Shown one piece after another: positions 1 to 9,431 of a stretch of 64,000 bases of DNA. This stretch comes from a virus. The first letter of the stretch is position 1. Each line of letters begins with the position of its first letter. The notes beneath the pieces are model-generated. The model did not search any database and was not told where the DNA came from. It was given only the letters and a program-made list of their open reading frames with translations. The DNA lies in IMG/VR virus record IMGVR_UViG_3300033146_004974, positions 1-64,000 of that record; one strand, 5' to 3'. A program made the translations under genes and the position numbers.

Positions 1-1
1 T

Positions 2-337
2 ACGGCTGATTTTAAACCTCTTTTGAAAATCATGAAAGATCCTGCAAGTTACATGGTTTCTAGAGAGGTTGGCCAAGAGGAAGCACAAGAGGAAATGAGG
101 AAAGCACGAGAAAAGAAAGATGCAAACAATGATCGTCTTAAAAGACAACAAGGTTGGAGAAGAAAGCCTGATATTCAAGATGATGAAGATGCTTCCAAGC
201 GTGACAGCATTCCAATGTCTCAAGAAGATATAATGAAATTGCTTAAGCAACAAGAGGAAGAAAATAAAAAAAATCTTCAAGAGGCAGTTGATAATGAAAT
301 TTATAAACAAATCGTTGAAGAATTGGGGCACGCTTAA
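2..337 (+). CDS. C-terminal part of an unidentified protein (5' end outside window)
   Basis: The frame is open from base 2 with no stop, so this is probably the end of a gene that begins upstream; an internal TTG at 23 is in frame but has no convincing ribosome site. The visible 112 residues are highly charged and probably helical: Glu/Lys/Gln-rich, with a PMSQEDIMKLLKQQEEENKK stretch near the C-terminus. It ends just before a strong terminator and directly precedes the tail sheath gene. In T4-like genomes the neighbour here would be a head or packaging gene, but nothing in this tail end lets me name it. Confidence 0.6.
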   Translation, partial: TADFKPLLKIMKDPASYMVSREVGQEEAQEEMRKAREKKDANNDRLKRQQGWRRKPDIQDDEDASKRDSIPMSQEDIMKLLKQQEEENKKNLQEAVDNEIYKQIVEELGHA

Positions 338-352
338 ATGCATTTTCAACAA

Positions 353-377
353 GCCAACCTTGAAAGGTTGGCTTTTT
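353..377 (+). terminator. Rho-independent terminator upstream of tail sheath
   Basis: A perfect 8-bp stem (GCCAACCT / AGGTTGGC, 353-360 and 365-372) with a TGAA loop is followed by five T. It separates the upstream gene from the tail sheath gene. Confidence 0.85.
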
Positions 378-442
378 GTGTTTTTTGACCAACAAAGGAA
401 ATACTTAACTTGACTGTTTTAAAAAACCAAGGAGAGTATTAT

Positions 443-3292
443 ATGGCGAACGAAAAAAAATTCAATTTTGTCAGTCCTGGTATCAGAGTTAACGAAATTG
501 ATAACTCTGGTAGACCAAATGTGGCAAAAAATATAGGGCCTGTTATCATTGGGCGTGCGGAACGAGGTCCGCATATTCCAACTACAGTAAATTCAATGGC
601 AGAATTCATTGAAACTTATGGGAATCCAATTCCCGGTGGTGCTGGCGGTGATATTTGGAGAGATGGAAATAAAGTTGCTCCCGCTTACGGAACATATGCA
701 ATGCAAGGTTGGCTAAGAAGCAATTCACCGGCAACTTTTATTCGACTTTTGGGACATGAGCATCAAGATTCGACAAGCGATGGACGTGCTGGTTGGGAAG
801 TGCAAGATTTAGGAACTTCTGCAACAAATGGTGGTGCTTATGGTCTATTCATTGTTGATTCAGGATCTTCACCTTCTGATGTCCAGACTGGCTCTTTAGC
901 AGCCATTTTTTATATTCAATCTGGTTCTATTCAGTTAAAGGGGAACATTGCTGGGACTTCTGCGCTAACTGCTTCCGTTGGAACAATGATTGGCTCAACT
1001 GGTGCTGATAAAGAGTTTAAAATCATCATTCGCAACGGTAGCTTAGAGACTGTCAAAGAAACTACATTCAATTTTAATGAAAGCTCAAAAAAATTCATCC
1101 GTAAAGTGTTCAACACAAACCCAACCTTGGTAAACACTGATGTAACCCCATCTGATGTAACATCAAATTATTGGCTTGGTGAAACTTTTGAAAAATTCGT
1201 CAATGAAAAGGTAACGAATTCTGGTGCAGGAGAAAATTTCGGTATCCTTGTTGGATTGAAGGACCCTACTAGTGATAGTGAACAAGCATCGTTTCGTTTT
1301 GGTTGCCGCCCAGGACAAAGTGGTTGGGTTATTGCGCAAGATTTGAACACAGTTGGCGGATCTTCAAACAATTTTGATGCTTCGACAATGACCAAACTTT
1401 TCAAAATTCATGGTTTACATTCTGGGGAATGGTTGCAGAAAAATGTAAAAATAAGTATTTCTGAAATTACTCCATCAATTAATGAGAATGAACCATATGG
1501 TACTTTTACTGTAACATTGCGTGATATTGCCGATTCTGATAACGCAATTCAAATTATTGAAAGATATAAGAATTGTTCTTTGAATCCTAATTCGCCAAAC
1601 TACATTGCTAAAAAGATCGGTGACAAACATTTGGTTTGGAATGATCGCGAACGCAAATATTATGAATATGGATCATACAATAATCAGAGTAAATTCATTC
1701 GAGTTGAAATGAATTCAATTGTTGATAATGGAGGCATTCCTGCTGAAATGTTGCCATTTGGATTTCATGGGCCAATTCGTCACAAAGGTTTCGCAATTGC
1801 GGAAGGTAATGTGAGAGTTTTTGATGATTATGATACAGATTATGAAGAGGCATTCGCCGCTGGTGAAGGAACAATTTACGATATCCATCATAGTGCTGTT
1901 GGAGATGGTTTTTACGCTGGCGACGACGAACTGACCGCATCTTTTCAATTCCCAACTTTAACTCTTCGTGGCGACACCTATTCTGGTTCCTTATCCGATC
2001 CTCGTCAAGCATATTTTGGCATTGAAGTGGGCAAAAGTTCAGCTTCAACAATTTTTCAAAGAGGTTTCTCTGATTATGTAAGACCATTATGTTATGGATT
2101 TGATAGTTTTGCTGAAGAAAGTGAGACAGAAACTTCCTTTGTTTTCACTCTTGATGATATTTCAGGTTCTTCCAATAATCATGCTTTTTATGTTTCAGGC
2201 TCTAGAGCTAGCGGTACTTCCTTGACTGCCAATGGAACTTATAAAGATGTTTTGGACGCAGATTATGGCAAATTTACTTTACCATTTTTTGGCGGTTTTG
2301 ATGGTTTAAACACTCTTGAGCAAGATCCTTTTAGGAATTCATTGTTAGTAGGTGCCAATGATTTGAACAGCTATAGCTATAACACAATCAAACGCGCCAT
2401 TGATTCTGTCAAAGATCCTGAAGAATTTGATTTGAATCTGATCTCTATGCCTGGTCTAACCGAATCTTCTTTGAATCAGCATATGATTTTTATTGCAGAA
2501 GATAGAAGTGATTGCATGGCGATTATAGATCTTGAAGGTAGCTATGTACCTCCTTCTGAGAATACTTCTGACGAAGTTAACCGTCTTGGTTCTGTATCAG
2601 CAGTTATTTCAGAAATGGAAATAAGTGGATATAATTCATCATATGCTGCTGCTTACTTTGATTGGATTAGGATAAAGGATACAATTTCTGGGAATGATCT
2701 ATGGGTTCCACCATCAGTTGCAGCTATTGGAACAATCAGCTATACTCAGAAGACGAAGGATTTATGGTATGCTCCTGCTGGCACTTCAAGATCTTTAACA
2801 AATGGTGCTGCTGGCGTTCCTGTAATTGGTATTCGACAGCGTTTGCGAACAAAAGATAGAGACAAGCTTTATCTTTCACGCATTAATCCAATTACAGATT
2901 ACAAAGGCAATATTGTTATCTGGGGCCAGAAAACAATGAATTTGCCAAGGTCAAACCGAGCAAATTCGGCACTTTCGAGGATTGATGTTCGGCTTCTAGT
3001 TAACCATATCAAGAAACGTATTTCACAAATTAGTATGGACTTTATTTTTGAGAAAAATATCTTCCAGACTTGGCTAAAATGGAAGGGGCAAGTCTCCCCA
3101 TTCTTAGAAGACATTAAAGCACGATATGGACTAGAACGATTTAATATTATTCTCGATTCCTCTACTACAACTGATGAACTCGTTGATAGAAATGTAATGT
3201 ATGCAGTTGTTTCAATAGTTCCAGCTAAATCTATTGAAGCTATCGAAGTTGATCTGCAAGTAAACAACAGCGGTGCTTCATTCGCAGAATAA
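443..3292 (+). CDS. Tail sheath protein
   Basis: The product (949 residues) is the contractile tail sheath, the protein that polymerises around the tail tube and contracts on infection. The N-terminus (FNFVSPGIRVNEID) and the C-terminal part, with a VPVIGIRQRLRTKDRDKLYL-like segment and a final domain about residues 830-940, fit the myovirus sheath family. At 949 residues it is longer than T4 gp18 (about 660), so it probably carries inserted surface domains in the middle. An in-frame TTG at 410 exists, but the ATG at 443 is chosen because GGAGAG lies just upstream of it. The tail tube gene follows, the usual order. Confidence 0.93.
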   Translation: MANEKKFNFVSPGIRVNEIDNSGRPNVAKNIGPVIIGRAERGPHIPTTVNSMAEFIETYGNPIPGGAGGDIWRDGNKVAPAYGTYAMQGWLRSNSPATFIRLLGHEHQDSTSDGRAGWEVQDLGTSATNGGAYGLFIVDSGSSPSDVQTGSLAAIFYIQSGSIQLKGNIAGTSALTASVGTMIGSTGADKEFKIIIRNGSLETVKETTFNFNESSKKFIRKVFNTNPTLVNTDVTPSDVTSNYWLGETFEKFVNEKVTNSGAGENFGILVGLKDPTSDSEQASFRFGCRPGQSGWVIAQDLNTVGGSSNNFDASTMTKLFKIHGLHSGEWLQKNVKISISEITPSINENEPYGTFTVTLRDIADSDNAIQIIERYKNCSLNPNSPNYIAKKIGDKHLVWNDRERKYYEYGSYNNQSKFIRVEMNSIVDNGGIPAEMLPFGFHGPIRHKGFAIAEGNVRVFDDYDTDYEEAFAAGEGTIYDIHHSAVGDGFYAGDDELTASFQFPTLTLRGDTYSGSLSDPRQAYFGIEVGKSSASTIFQRGFSDYVRPLCYGFDSFAEESETETSFVFTLDDISGSSNNHAFYVSGSRASGTSLTANGTYKDVLDADYGKFTLPFFGGFDGLNTLEQDPFRNSLLVGANDLNSYSYNTIKRAIDSVKDPEEFDLNLISMPGLTESSLNQHMIFIAEDRSDCMAIIDLEGSYVPPSENTSDEVNRLGSVSAVISEMEISGYNSSYAAAYFDWIRIKDTISGNDLWVPPSVAAIGTISYTQKTKDLWYAPAGTSRSLTNGAAGVPVIGIRQRLRTKDRDKLYLSRINPITDYKGNIVIWGQKTMNLPRSNRANSALSRIDVRLLVNHIKKRISQISMDFIFEKNIFQTWLKWKGQVSPFLEDIKARYGLERFNIILDSSTTTDELVDRNVMYAVVSIVPAKSIEAIEVDLQVNNSGASFAE

Positions 3293-3293
3293 A

Positions 3294-3314
3294 AGGCAGG
3301 TTTTTAACCTGCCT
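3294..3314 (+). terminator. Hairpin between sheath and tube genes
   Basis: A 9-bp perfect stem (AGGCAGGTT / AACCTGCCT) with a TTT loop directly follows the sheath stop codon. There is no proper T tract after it (CTCTATTT), so it may be a weak terminator or an RNA-stabilising or processing hairpin that sets sheath and tube levels apart. Confidence 0.5.
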
Positions 3315-3344
3315 CTCTATTTAAAATTAAAGGAGAAATGAATT

Positions 3345-3896
3345 ATGACTTATTGGTCTTCACCAAATGCTGAACCGAAACGAGACTTTAGATGGGTTCT
3401 CGGATTTGGAGATGGTTTGACACGAATTGATGCGTATATGTGTAAAAATGCTGAACGCCCCACTTTTTCACAAGAGGAAGCTGAAGTAGCTTTTTTAAAC
3501 CACACTTTTTATTATCCTGGAAGGTTGAAATGGAAGGAACTTGCTTTAACTCTCTATGATAAAATTGACCCAAATGGTGCAAATCGTGTTTATCAAATGA
3601 TCAGAAATGCTGGTTATCATTTGCCAGAAAATCCAGATGATTATGCCACTGTTTCAAAATCTGCCGCTGTTGCAAGTCTTGGTGCGCTAGTCTTAACACA
3701 AATTAATGCCGCTGGCCATCCTATTGAAATTTGGACCTTGAAAAATGCTTGGATTAAGGATTTCACTCCCAGCAAGTGGGATTATACCAGTAATGAAGTA
3801 GCGACATTGGATATTACCATTCGTTTTGACTTTGCAAAACTAGAACAGATGCCTGCTTCGCCAGAATTCCAGAATTTCGAACCAGAACTACCATAA
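3345..3896 (+). CDS. Tail tube protein (T4 gp19-like)
   Basis: This 183-residue protein is placed directly after the sheath and has the size of the myovirus tail tube subunit (T4 gp19 is about 163). It would form the rigid inner tube that conducts DNA. The sequence begins with an SSPNAEPKRDFRW segment and ends with a beta-rich region containing WIKDFTPSKWDYTSNEVATL and ITIRFDFAKLE, the pattern seen in gp19-type tube proteins. An AAAGGAG ribosome site precedes the ATG. Confidence 0.85.
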   Translation: MTYWSSPNAEPKRDFRWVLGFGDGLTRIDAYMCKNAERPTFSQEEAEVAFLNHTFYYPGRLKWKELALTLYDKIDPNGANRVYQMIRNAGYHLPENPDDYATVSKSAAVASLGALVLTQINAAGHPIEIWTLKNAWIKDFTPSKWDYTSNEVATLDITIRFDFAKLEQMPASPEFQNFEPELP

Positions 3897-3916
3897 TAAC
3901 AGAAACAGGAAGGTAA

Positions 3917-4765
3917 ATGAGAAACGAGAATCGCTTACCAAGTGTGCAGCAAATTCATCAAGAGAAGGCTGAAGCGGTTGATGAATTTGCTTCTTATTTT
4001 GAAGAGTACAACACAGAATTTGTACCCTTGGCAACTGAAGGGAAACTATATCCAGAAGGTCATTCATTGCGTTCAGGAGAGATTGAATTAAGATATCCAG
4101 ACACCAATTCGCAGACAATTTTGCAAAACAAGTCTTATATTAAAAAAGGAATTGTTTACGAAAAATTTCTGCAATCGTTGGTTGTTGATAAGGGAATAAA
4201 AATTGGTGATGTTTATGCTTCAGATATTGCTTCAATGCTTATTCATACAAGAGTACTAATGTTCGGAAACGATTTTAGAACAACTGTACGATGTCCTGTT
4301 TGTAATGGACAGAACAAGGTTACAATTGATCTTTCAGAACAGCACTTTAGCATGAGAGCTGAAAAAGAACTTGAAGCAGAAAACATCAAACGGAATGGGG
4401 AAGAGTTTGAAATTGTTTTGAGCAATGGTTTGAAAGTTGTTTATAAATTATTGCTTGGGAAAGAACAAAACTATCTAACTCAAATATCTTCAAAAAAGAA
4501 GAAAAACAGCTTGCAGCATGATCCTATCAAAGATTTATTCAATGTGGTTGTTAAGAAAGTTTTGACAGAAGAAGGTAAGGAAATGCCTTTACATGTTTTT
4601 CTTGACAGAGCGCCTTTAAAATTGACTTCGCAAGTTATCATGGCTTACAACTTTTCTGAGCCTAACACTGATATTACATCGGATTTCACATGTGAGCATT
4701 GTTTCAATTATGAAGAAGATTTGGTGATTCCTTTAACAGTCAACTTTTTTCGTCCGAAACTCTGA
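3917..4765 (+). CDS. Tail assembly chaperone / baseplate-hub-assembly-like protein with zinc finger
   Basis: The 282-residue product lies between tail tube and tape measure, the classic place of the tail assembly chaperone. It also resembles the T4 gp26/gp51 family (baseplate hub assembly). A probable zinc site is formed by CPVC (C126, C129) and CEHC (C259, C262). The frame ends at TGA 4763-4765, but a second open frame runs through and beyond the stop without a usable start codon (see the next feature), as in chaperone pairs made by programmed frameshifting. Family assignment is from position and general resemblance; the choice between chaperone and gp26-type protein is open. Confidence 0.7.
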   Translation: MRNENRLPSVQQIHQEKAEAVDEFASYFEEYNTEFVPLATEGKLYPEGHSLRSGEIELRYPDTNSQTILQNKSYIKKGIVYEKFLQSLVVDKGIKIGDVYASDIASMLIHTRVLMFGNDFRTTVRCPVCNGQNKVTIDLSEQHFSMRAEKELEAENIKRNGEEFEIVLSNGLKVVYKLLLGKEQNYLTQISSKKKKNSLQHDPIKDLFNVVVKKVLTEEGKEMPLHVFLDRAPLKLTSQVIMAYNFSEPNTDITSDFTCEHCFNYEEDLVIPLTVNFFRPKL

Positions 4766-4964
4766 TAGGATTGAGCCTAAAAACTTTTTCTTTGACGAGG
4801 AATATTTAAAAACAATTTTTAAACAGATTAATAGCTTGGTTGTTTATGGTAATCACAACTTTAAATATCTTGTTAATATCCCAACAGGTTTGAGAGACTT
4901 TCTCATAGCAGATTTTATCGAGATTAAACAAAAGGAAGCAGAAGCTCATAAGAAGAATAAGTGA
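4737..4964 (+). CDS. Probable frameshift extension of the tail assembly chaperone (+1 frame)
   Basis: This open frame runs from just after a TAA at 4734-4736 to TGA at 4962-4964. It overlaps the last codons of the preceding gene in the +1 frame and has no ATG or GTG; the only TTG is deep inside. A +1 slip in the overlap (candidates: the T6 run at 4745-4750, or CTC-TGA at 4760-4765) would make a protein of about 348 residues by adding some 65 residues, including NHNFKYLVNIPTGLRDFLIA. Tailed phages commonly make the longer chaperone form this way, although the direction differs between phages. A sequencing error, or an ATT start at 4770, cannot be excluded. Confidence 0.6.
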   Translation, partial: QSTFFVRNSDRIEPKNFFFDEEYLKTIFKQINSLVVYGNHNFKYLVNIPTGLRDFLIADFIEIKQKEAEAHKKNK

Positions 4965-4993
4965 AAGGCTGGTTTTGACCAGCCTTTTTTTTT
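4965..4993 (+). terminator. Rho-independent terminator after the frameshift extension
   Basis: A 10-bp stem (AAAGGCTGGT / ACCAGCCTTT, 4965-4974 and 4979-4988) with a four-base loop runs into a tract of T. It follows the extended frame directly, which supports 4964 as the true end of this transcription unit. Confidence 0.85.
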
Positions 4994-5020
4994 ACATTCT
5001 AATTAAAATAGGAGAAAGAA

Positions 5021-5329
5021 ATGGAGATTATAGATTTCACTGATAAAAATAAATTGCTGACAGAAAGCTGGTTAGCATCTTTTGGAGGAATCGTTAAATC
5101 AATTCTTGGCCGTATGCTTGGGGATTCAACACCATTCCCTTTTAAGGTCAAAGGATCGAAACGAGAGGTTGAGTCTTTCTTAAATTCGTTAAAGGGAGAG
5201 TATAAATATATTAAGTCTATTCGCAAAAATGGACTGAATTCGGCTGCTACCTTTAAAAATAAAGCGAAATTGCAACGTGCTGTTAGGAATTTTGAAAAGG
5301 AGACTGGGTTGATGTGGCCCTTTGAATAA
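5021..5329 (+). CDS. Small basic protein of unknown function next to tape measure
   Basis: This 102-residue protein has a good AGGAGAAAG ribosome site. The sequence contains a hydrophobic stretch (WLASFGGIVKSILGRMLG, about residues 17-35) followed by a basic region with many Lys/Arg (SKREVESFL, SIRKNGLNSAA). I do not recognise the family. Its position between the chaperone and the tape measure gene suggests a structural or assembly role in the tail, but similar small basic proteins are also found as DNA-associated factors. Confidence 0.75.
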   Translation: MEIIDFTDKNKLLTESWLASFGGIVKSILGRMLGDSTPFPFKVKGSKREVESFLNSLKGEYKYIKSIRKNGLNSAATFKNKAKLQRAVRNFEKETGLMWPFE

Positions 5330-5334
5330 AAATT

Positions 5335-8130
5335 ATGCCAGCGAATGATCAAGCCAAAATGGTTGCAGCTTTCAAAAGAATGGATAAACTTCTTGAGAAA
5401 AATGTTAAACAACAAAAAGATCTTGCAGACATTTTGAAAGAAATGAGCAACAAAATTGGCAAAATCAAGGGTGCCAAGGATAGCTCATCAAATGTAAATA
5501 AATCACCTGATGCGAAAGATGAGATGAAGAGGTCCGAAAAAGAATTAAAAAATCTTCGCAAACAAAAAGAGCTTCAAAATACGATTTCAAGGGAATTAGA
5601 AACACAATTTGAAGCTCATGTTAGCAACATGAAGCTAATAAGTGAAGAATATGAAATTCGCAAACAAATTCATCAACTTAGCATATTAACATATGGCCAC
5701 AATTCTGCACAAGCTATCGCACAAGCTGAGCTTGTGCGAGAAGCAAAAGCAAGATATGAATTAGCAGTTCGTCAACAAGGAATTGATGAACTTGGAGAAC
5801 AACATGCTTTAAGATTGGCTGAAGTAATGGGAGGCGTTCGCAAAGATAGCCAAACTTTTGCCGGGAACTTTGTCAAAGCATTGAACACTTCCGGTGGCTT
5901 AACAAGAATGATGCAAGGTTTCAAAAGGGGAATGAAGGATACTCTATTCTCTCTTGAAGCAATGACAACAGCGGGTTTGGACAAGATTATCGAGTCAACA
6001 ATGCTTGTTGCAATTCAAACAGAACAAGCAATTTCTTCATTTCAAAAAGCGACTGGCGCATCTGATGAATATGCTAGTCAAATTGAAGTTGTTCATAATG
6101 AAACAATGCGTTATGGAGTTGATGCGACACAAGCTGCTGAAGCAATGACAAATTTGAGTCATGAGATGATGAATTTTAACACATTATCTTCTCAAACTCA
6201 AAATGAATTGGCTGGAACGATTGCGCTGCTTGATCAAATTGGAGTTTCTGCAACAACAAGTTCTAAATCCATGGATTTGATGATAAATTCTATGGGACTA
6301 AGCACAACTGAGGCACAACAATTCACAAATGAATTAGCAGATCTTGGCGCAATGCTTGGGAACAGTGCACAAGCATTTGAAGATTTCAATGCATCAGCAA
6401 AAGTTTTGCACGCTTATGGAAAAGATGCAAAATCTGTTTTTATTGAACTTGAAAAATCCGCAAAAGCTACCAAAATTCAAATGAGTGAGTTGCTTGTTAT
6501 CACGAATCAATTTGATACATTTGAAGGAGCTGCTGAGGCTGCCGCTGGGTTGAATTCAATTCTTGGTGGAGGTTTGCTTAATGCTTCACAACTTGTTTTA
6601 GCGTCAGAAGAAGAGAGGATTCGGTTGCTTATCGAATCAATCCAGCTTTCTGGAAAAAGCTGGGATGCTATGAAAAAGCATGAGAGAATGGCGATTGCAA
6701 ATGCTGCTGGTATCAATGATATGACAGTGGCGAATAAACTTTTCAGCATGTCCTTGTCGGCTTATGATGAATCAATGGTCAAAAATGAAAAAATGGCTGA
6801 ATCTCAGAAAGCTCTTGAGGAGCGTGCAATGGAAGTTAAGGCTATTTGGGAAGAATGGAAAATCATTATTCAGCAGACTGCAATTGCAATGCAACCTTTG
6901 CTCGACATTGTGAAAACCTTTGTTGAATGGATCATCGAAGCGAATGAGGCTTTGGGAGGGAAATTAATCCCAATTTTGACTGGTGCTGGTTTGGCCTATA
7001 TAGTATTCGGGAAGGTTGTTAATGTTGTTTTAAGCGGTCTTTCATTGGGATTGAAAGCAACTGGGGCTGCTGCTACAACAGCATCTCCAGGAATTGTAAC
7101 ATTGGGTAATGCTCTTGGCACTTTTGCAACCGCTGCCGCAAAAGCAGTCCCGGTTGTTTTAGGATTCGCAGCGTCAATTCTTGTTGCATCAATTGGAATT
7201 GGATTGGTTGTTGGTTCGCTCGTCCTTTTGGCTTACGCCTTGAAAGATATGTCAGGGGAAGGTGTAACAACCCTTGCAGTAATGGCGGGGTTAATTTTGG
7301 CAGTTGGTTTTGCGGGGAGTGCAGCATCAAGTGGAATGATTCAGTTTGGTGCCGGTATGTTGCTGGTTGGGGCAGGAGTTGCGTTGATTGGTGCCGGGAT
7401 TTGGTTAATGGCAGAAGGTTTTGAAACCTTTGTCGAATCATTTCAGAATCTTGATTTGAATAAGTTTATGCAGTTTTCCCTTTCGTTGATGGCTTTTTCA
7501 GCAGCGCTGGGAATCCTTGTTCCAGTTTTGGCAGCATTTGCTTTGATATCTTTGCCAGCATTTCTTGGTTTGTCAATGTTTTCTGCTGGTCTTGCCTTGA
7601 TGAAAGAAGCTCTGGGTTCTACAAATGATTTGGACAATTTGGCCACTCTTTTTGAATCTTTGGCGAAAATTGTTGAAGAATCAGAGAAACTTAGCAAACT
7701 CCCAGGAATTATTGGAGATGTTGTTGACAAATTGAACGCACTAAATATGGTCAAACTTCTTTTGGCGAATGCTCTTGGTTCATGGTTTGATGCGTTCAAT
7801 GATGATGGCTGGATTGCGCAAATCAATGCAGTTGGGAACAAAATTAAACCTGTTGTCGAACTTGTTTCAACGATTAATTCAGAAAAAGTACAGCAAGTTT
7901 CTGAATTGGCTCAAAGCATTAAAGTTATAACAGAGAGTACTGCTAATCCAAGCAAGGAACAAGTTGAATTGTTAAAAGCGATTGCTTCCAAGTCTGATGG
8001 GCACGAAAATGGTGGAATTGTTGTTAAAGTTTATTTAGACAGTAAAGAGATTTCTGCAAAAGCTGTTAAAAGAATTGAAAACAATAGAACAAAATCTTAT
8101 AATTTTGCCAAGAGGATAAAAAGTACATAA
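5335..8130 (+). CDS. Tail tape measure protein
   Basis: The 931-residue product has the typical composition of a tape measure protein. Residues 1-110 are Lys/Glu/Gln-rich coiled coil, followed by a long Ala/Ser/Gln-rich helical region. About residues 545-740 are strongly hydrophobic (IGIGLVVGSLVLLAYAL, MLLVGAGVALIGAGIWLM and others). It would set tail length and may help DNA cross the inner membrane. It follows the chaperone gene as expected. The ATG at 5335 has a weak ribosome site; the next ATG at 5359 is an alternative. The last codon overlaps the next start (TAATG). Confidence 0.9.
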   Translation: MPANDQAKMVAAFKRMDKLLEKNVKQQKDLADILKEMSNKIGKIKGAKDSSSNVNKSPDAKDEMKRSEKELKNLRKQKELQNTISRELETQFEAHVSNMKLISEEYEIRKQIHQLSILTYGHNSAQAIAQAELVREAKARYELAVRQQGIDELGEQHALRLAEVMGGVRKDSQTFAGNFVKALNTSGGLTRMMQGFKRGMKDTLFSLEAMTTAGLDKIIESTMLVAIQTEQAISSFQKATGASDEYASQIEVVHNETMRYGVDATQAAEAMTNLSHEMMNFNTLSSQTQNELAGTIALLDQIGVSATTSSKSMDLMINSMGLSTTEAQQFTNELADLGAMLGNSAQAFEDFNASAKVLHAYGKDAKSVFIELEKSAKATKIQMSELLVITNQFDTFEGAAEAAAGLNSILGGGLLNASQLVLASEEERIRLLIESIQLSGKSWDAMKKHERMAIANAAGINDMTVANKLFSMSLSAYDESMVKNEKMAESQKALEERAMEVKAIWEEWKIIIQQTAIAMQPLLDIVKTFVEWIIEANEALGGKLIPILTGAGLAYIVFGKVVNVVLSGLSLGLKATGAAATTASPGIVTLGNALGTFATAAAKAVPVVLGFAASILVASIGIGLVVGSLVLLAYALKDMSGEGVTTLAVMAGLILAVGFAGSAASSGMIQFGAGMLLVGAGVALIGAGIWLMAEGFETFVESFQNLDLNKFMQFSLSLMAFSAALGILVPVLAAFALISLPAFLGLSMFSAGLALMKEALGSTNDLDNLATLFESLAKIVEESEKLSKLPGIIGDVVDKLNALNMVKLLLANALGSWFDAFNDDGWIAQINAVGNKIKPVVELVSTINSEKVQQVSELAQSIKVITESTANPSKEQVELLKAIASKSDGHENGGIVVKVYLDSKEISAKAVKRIENNRTKSYNFAKRIKST

Positions 8131-9092
8131 TGGAAGGAAAAAAAGCAAAAAAACACAATAGTCCTTTTGAAGATATTAAAGAAGATCCATATGTTAATAT
8201 CCTTTCCAACAATTATACTAAATTAAAAATTTATTCAGTACCAGCAAATTCTGAAATTTCGTTTAATGCAATGTTGACAAATTTTAGCGATAAATTTTCT
8301 CAAAATTGGGAAGAAACTGCTGTGTACGGTAGGATGGATGAAATTTTGACATTTGCAGGAACAATTCGAGAAATAAATATATCATTCAATGTTCCTGCGT
8401 ATTCAGCATTAGAAGCGTTTAAAAATATGGAAAAAATTTCAAAACTGGCTAGTTTCCAATATCCGGGATATGAGGAGCATTTTTCAAGCGAAGATTGGAT
8501 GTTTGCAAACGCGAATACGATTAGCACTCCACCATTATTTAAAGTGAAAATGGGGAATTTAATAACATTGCCGACTGCTGCCAATGTTGGTTCGGCAAAA
8601 AGTGCTGGTTTGTTGTGCAAAATGAGTGGATTTGAATTCAATCCTGTTAATGAAATGGGGTATTTTACACCAGCAAAAGGAGCGTTTTTGCCAAAGCTTG
8701 TTGAACTTTCTTTTGATCTGAAAGTTTTACATACTCACGAACTAGGATGGGGTATGGACCATAAAAAAAGGACCAATCCAAATAATAGTAGCCAAAGAAG
8801 GGGGGCTAATTTCCCATATTTGATTGCAAACGATGGTGGTGGTCCTGGAAGAGAAGATGCTTTTTATGAGGAACCAGTTGGAAACTCATGTGAAAATGTT
8901 TCTCAAGGAATAAGCGAAGGAGAAGTATGTAATGAATGTGGTGGCAATTGCCCAGATGTTGATTGTTCTATGTCTTCTGATCCTCAATGCATTAATGATG
9001 ATAGAACTTCTATCCAAGAGGAAATGAACGAAACGCATAATCAAATTGTCGAAGATTCGCTTGTTAATATGCTATTCAGTCAAGGGACTTAA
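8130..9092 (+). CDS. Baseplate / tail tube initiator-like structural protein
   Basis: The product has 320 residues. The first 220 contain a beta-rich segment (ILTFAGTIREINISFNVPA) and an EFNPVNEMGYFTP segment, of a kind seen in the tube-cap and baseplate proteins that sit next to the tape measure in T4-like phages (gp48/gp54 region). The C-terminal 90 residues are different in character: Asn/Asp-rich with a cysteine cluster (VCNECGGNCPDVDCS), possibly a metal site. The start overlaps the tape measure stop. The exact baseplate role is inferred from position only. Confidence 0.65.
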   Translation: MEGKKAKKHNSPFEDIKEDPYVNILSNNYTKLKIYSVPANSEISFNAMLTNFSDKFSQNWEETAVYGRMDEILTFAGTIREINISFNVPAYSALEAFKNMEKISKLASFQYPGYEEHFSSEDWMFANANTISTPPLFKVKMGNLITLPTAANVGSAKSAGLLCKMSGFEFNPVNEMGYFTPAKGAFLPKLVELSFDLKVLHTHELGWGMDHKKRTNPNNSSQRRGANFPYLIANDGGGPGREDAFYEEPVGNSCENVSQGISEGEVCNECGGNCPDVDCSMSSDPQCINDDRTSIQEEMNETHNQIVEDSLVNMLFSQGT

Positions 9093-9097
9093 TAAAA

Positions 9098-9430
9098 ATG
9101 AGATATGATTCTAAAAAAGCTTTGCGATTGGATAATGAACGTTATCAAGAGTGGTTTGATAATCTTGGAGTGAAGTTTGTTAATCTTTATCCAACTTTCC
9201 CAATAAAATACCCTAATGCTGATAAAATGAGGAATATTAAGTTGGTAACTCATATTTGGAAAAGCGGTGATTCTTTAAGCAACCTTGCAGAAAATTTTTA
9301 TAAACATTGGAAATATTGGGAAGTTATTGCAATTTTCAATATGAGACCAACTGACGCATTCTATAGAATTGGTGATAAAGTCTATATTCCACAGCCTTTA
9401 GAAATGGCTTTGCAAATTTTGGAGTTGTAA
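9098..9430 (+). CDS. LysM-domain baseplate protein (T4 gp53-like)
   Basis: This 110-residue protein carries a LysM-like fold in its second half: WKSGDSLSNLAENFY, then YWEVIAIFNMRP, then IGDKVYIPQPLE. The order 'short linker, LysM' and its place within the baseplate genes resemble T4 gp53, a baseplate wedge protein with a LysM domain. It would connect baseplate parts rather than act as an enzyme. A stop codon lies one base before the next gene's GTG. Confidence 0.75.
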   Translation: MRYDSKKALRLDNERYQEWFDNLGVKFVNLYPTFPIKYPNADKMRNIKLVTHIWKSGDSLSNLAENFYKHWKYWEVIAIFNMRPTDAFYRIGDKVYIPQPLEMALQILEL

Positions 9431-9431
9431 A

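Noticed and set aside
1695-2087. 130-residue minus-strand frame inside the tail sheath gene
   Set aside because: Fully inside a clear gene on the other strand, with no start context and low-complexity His/Gln/Leu composition.
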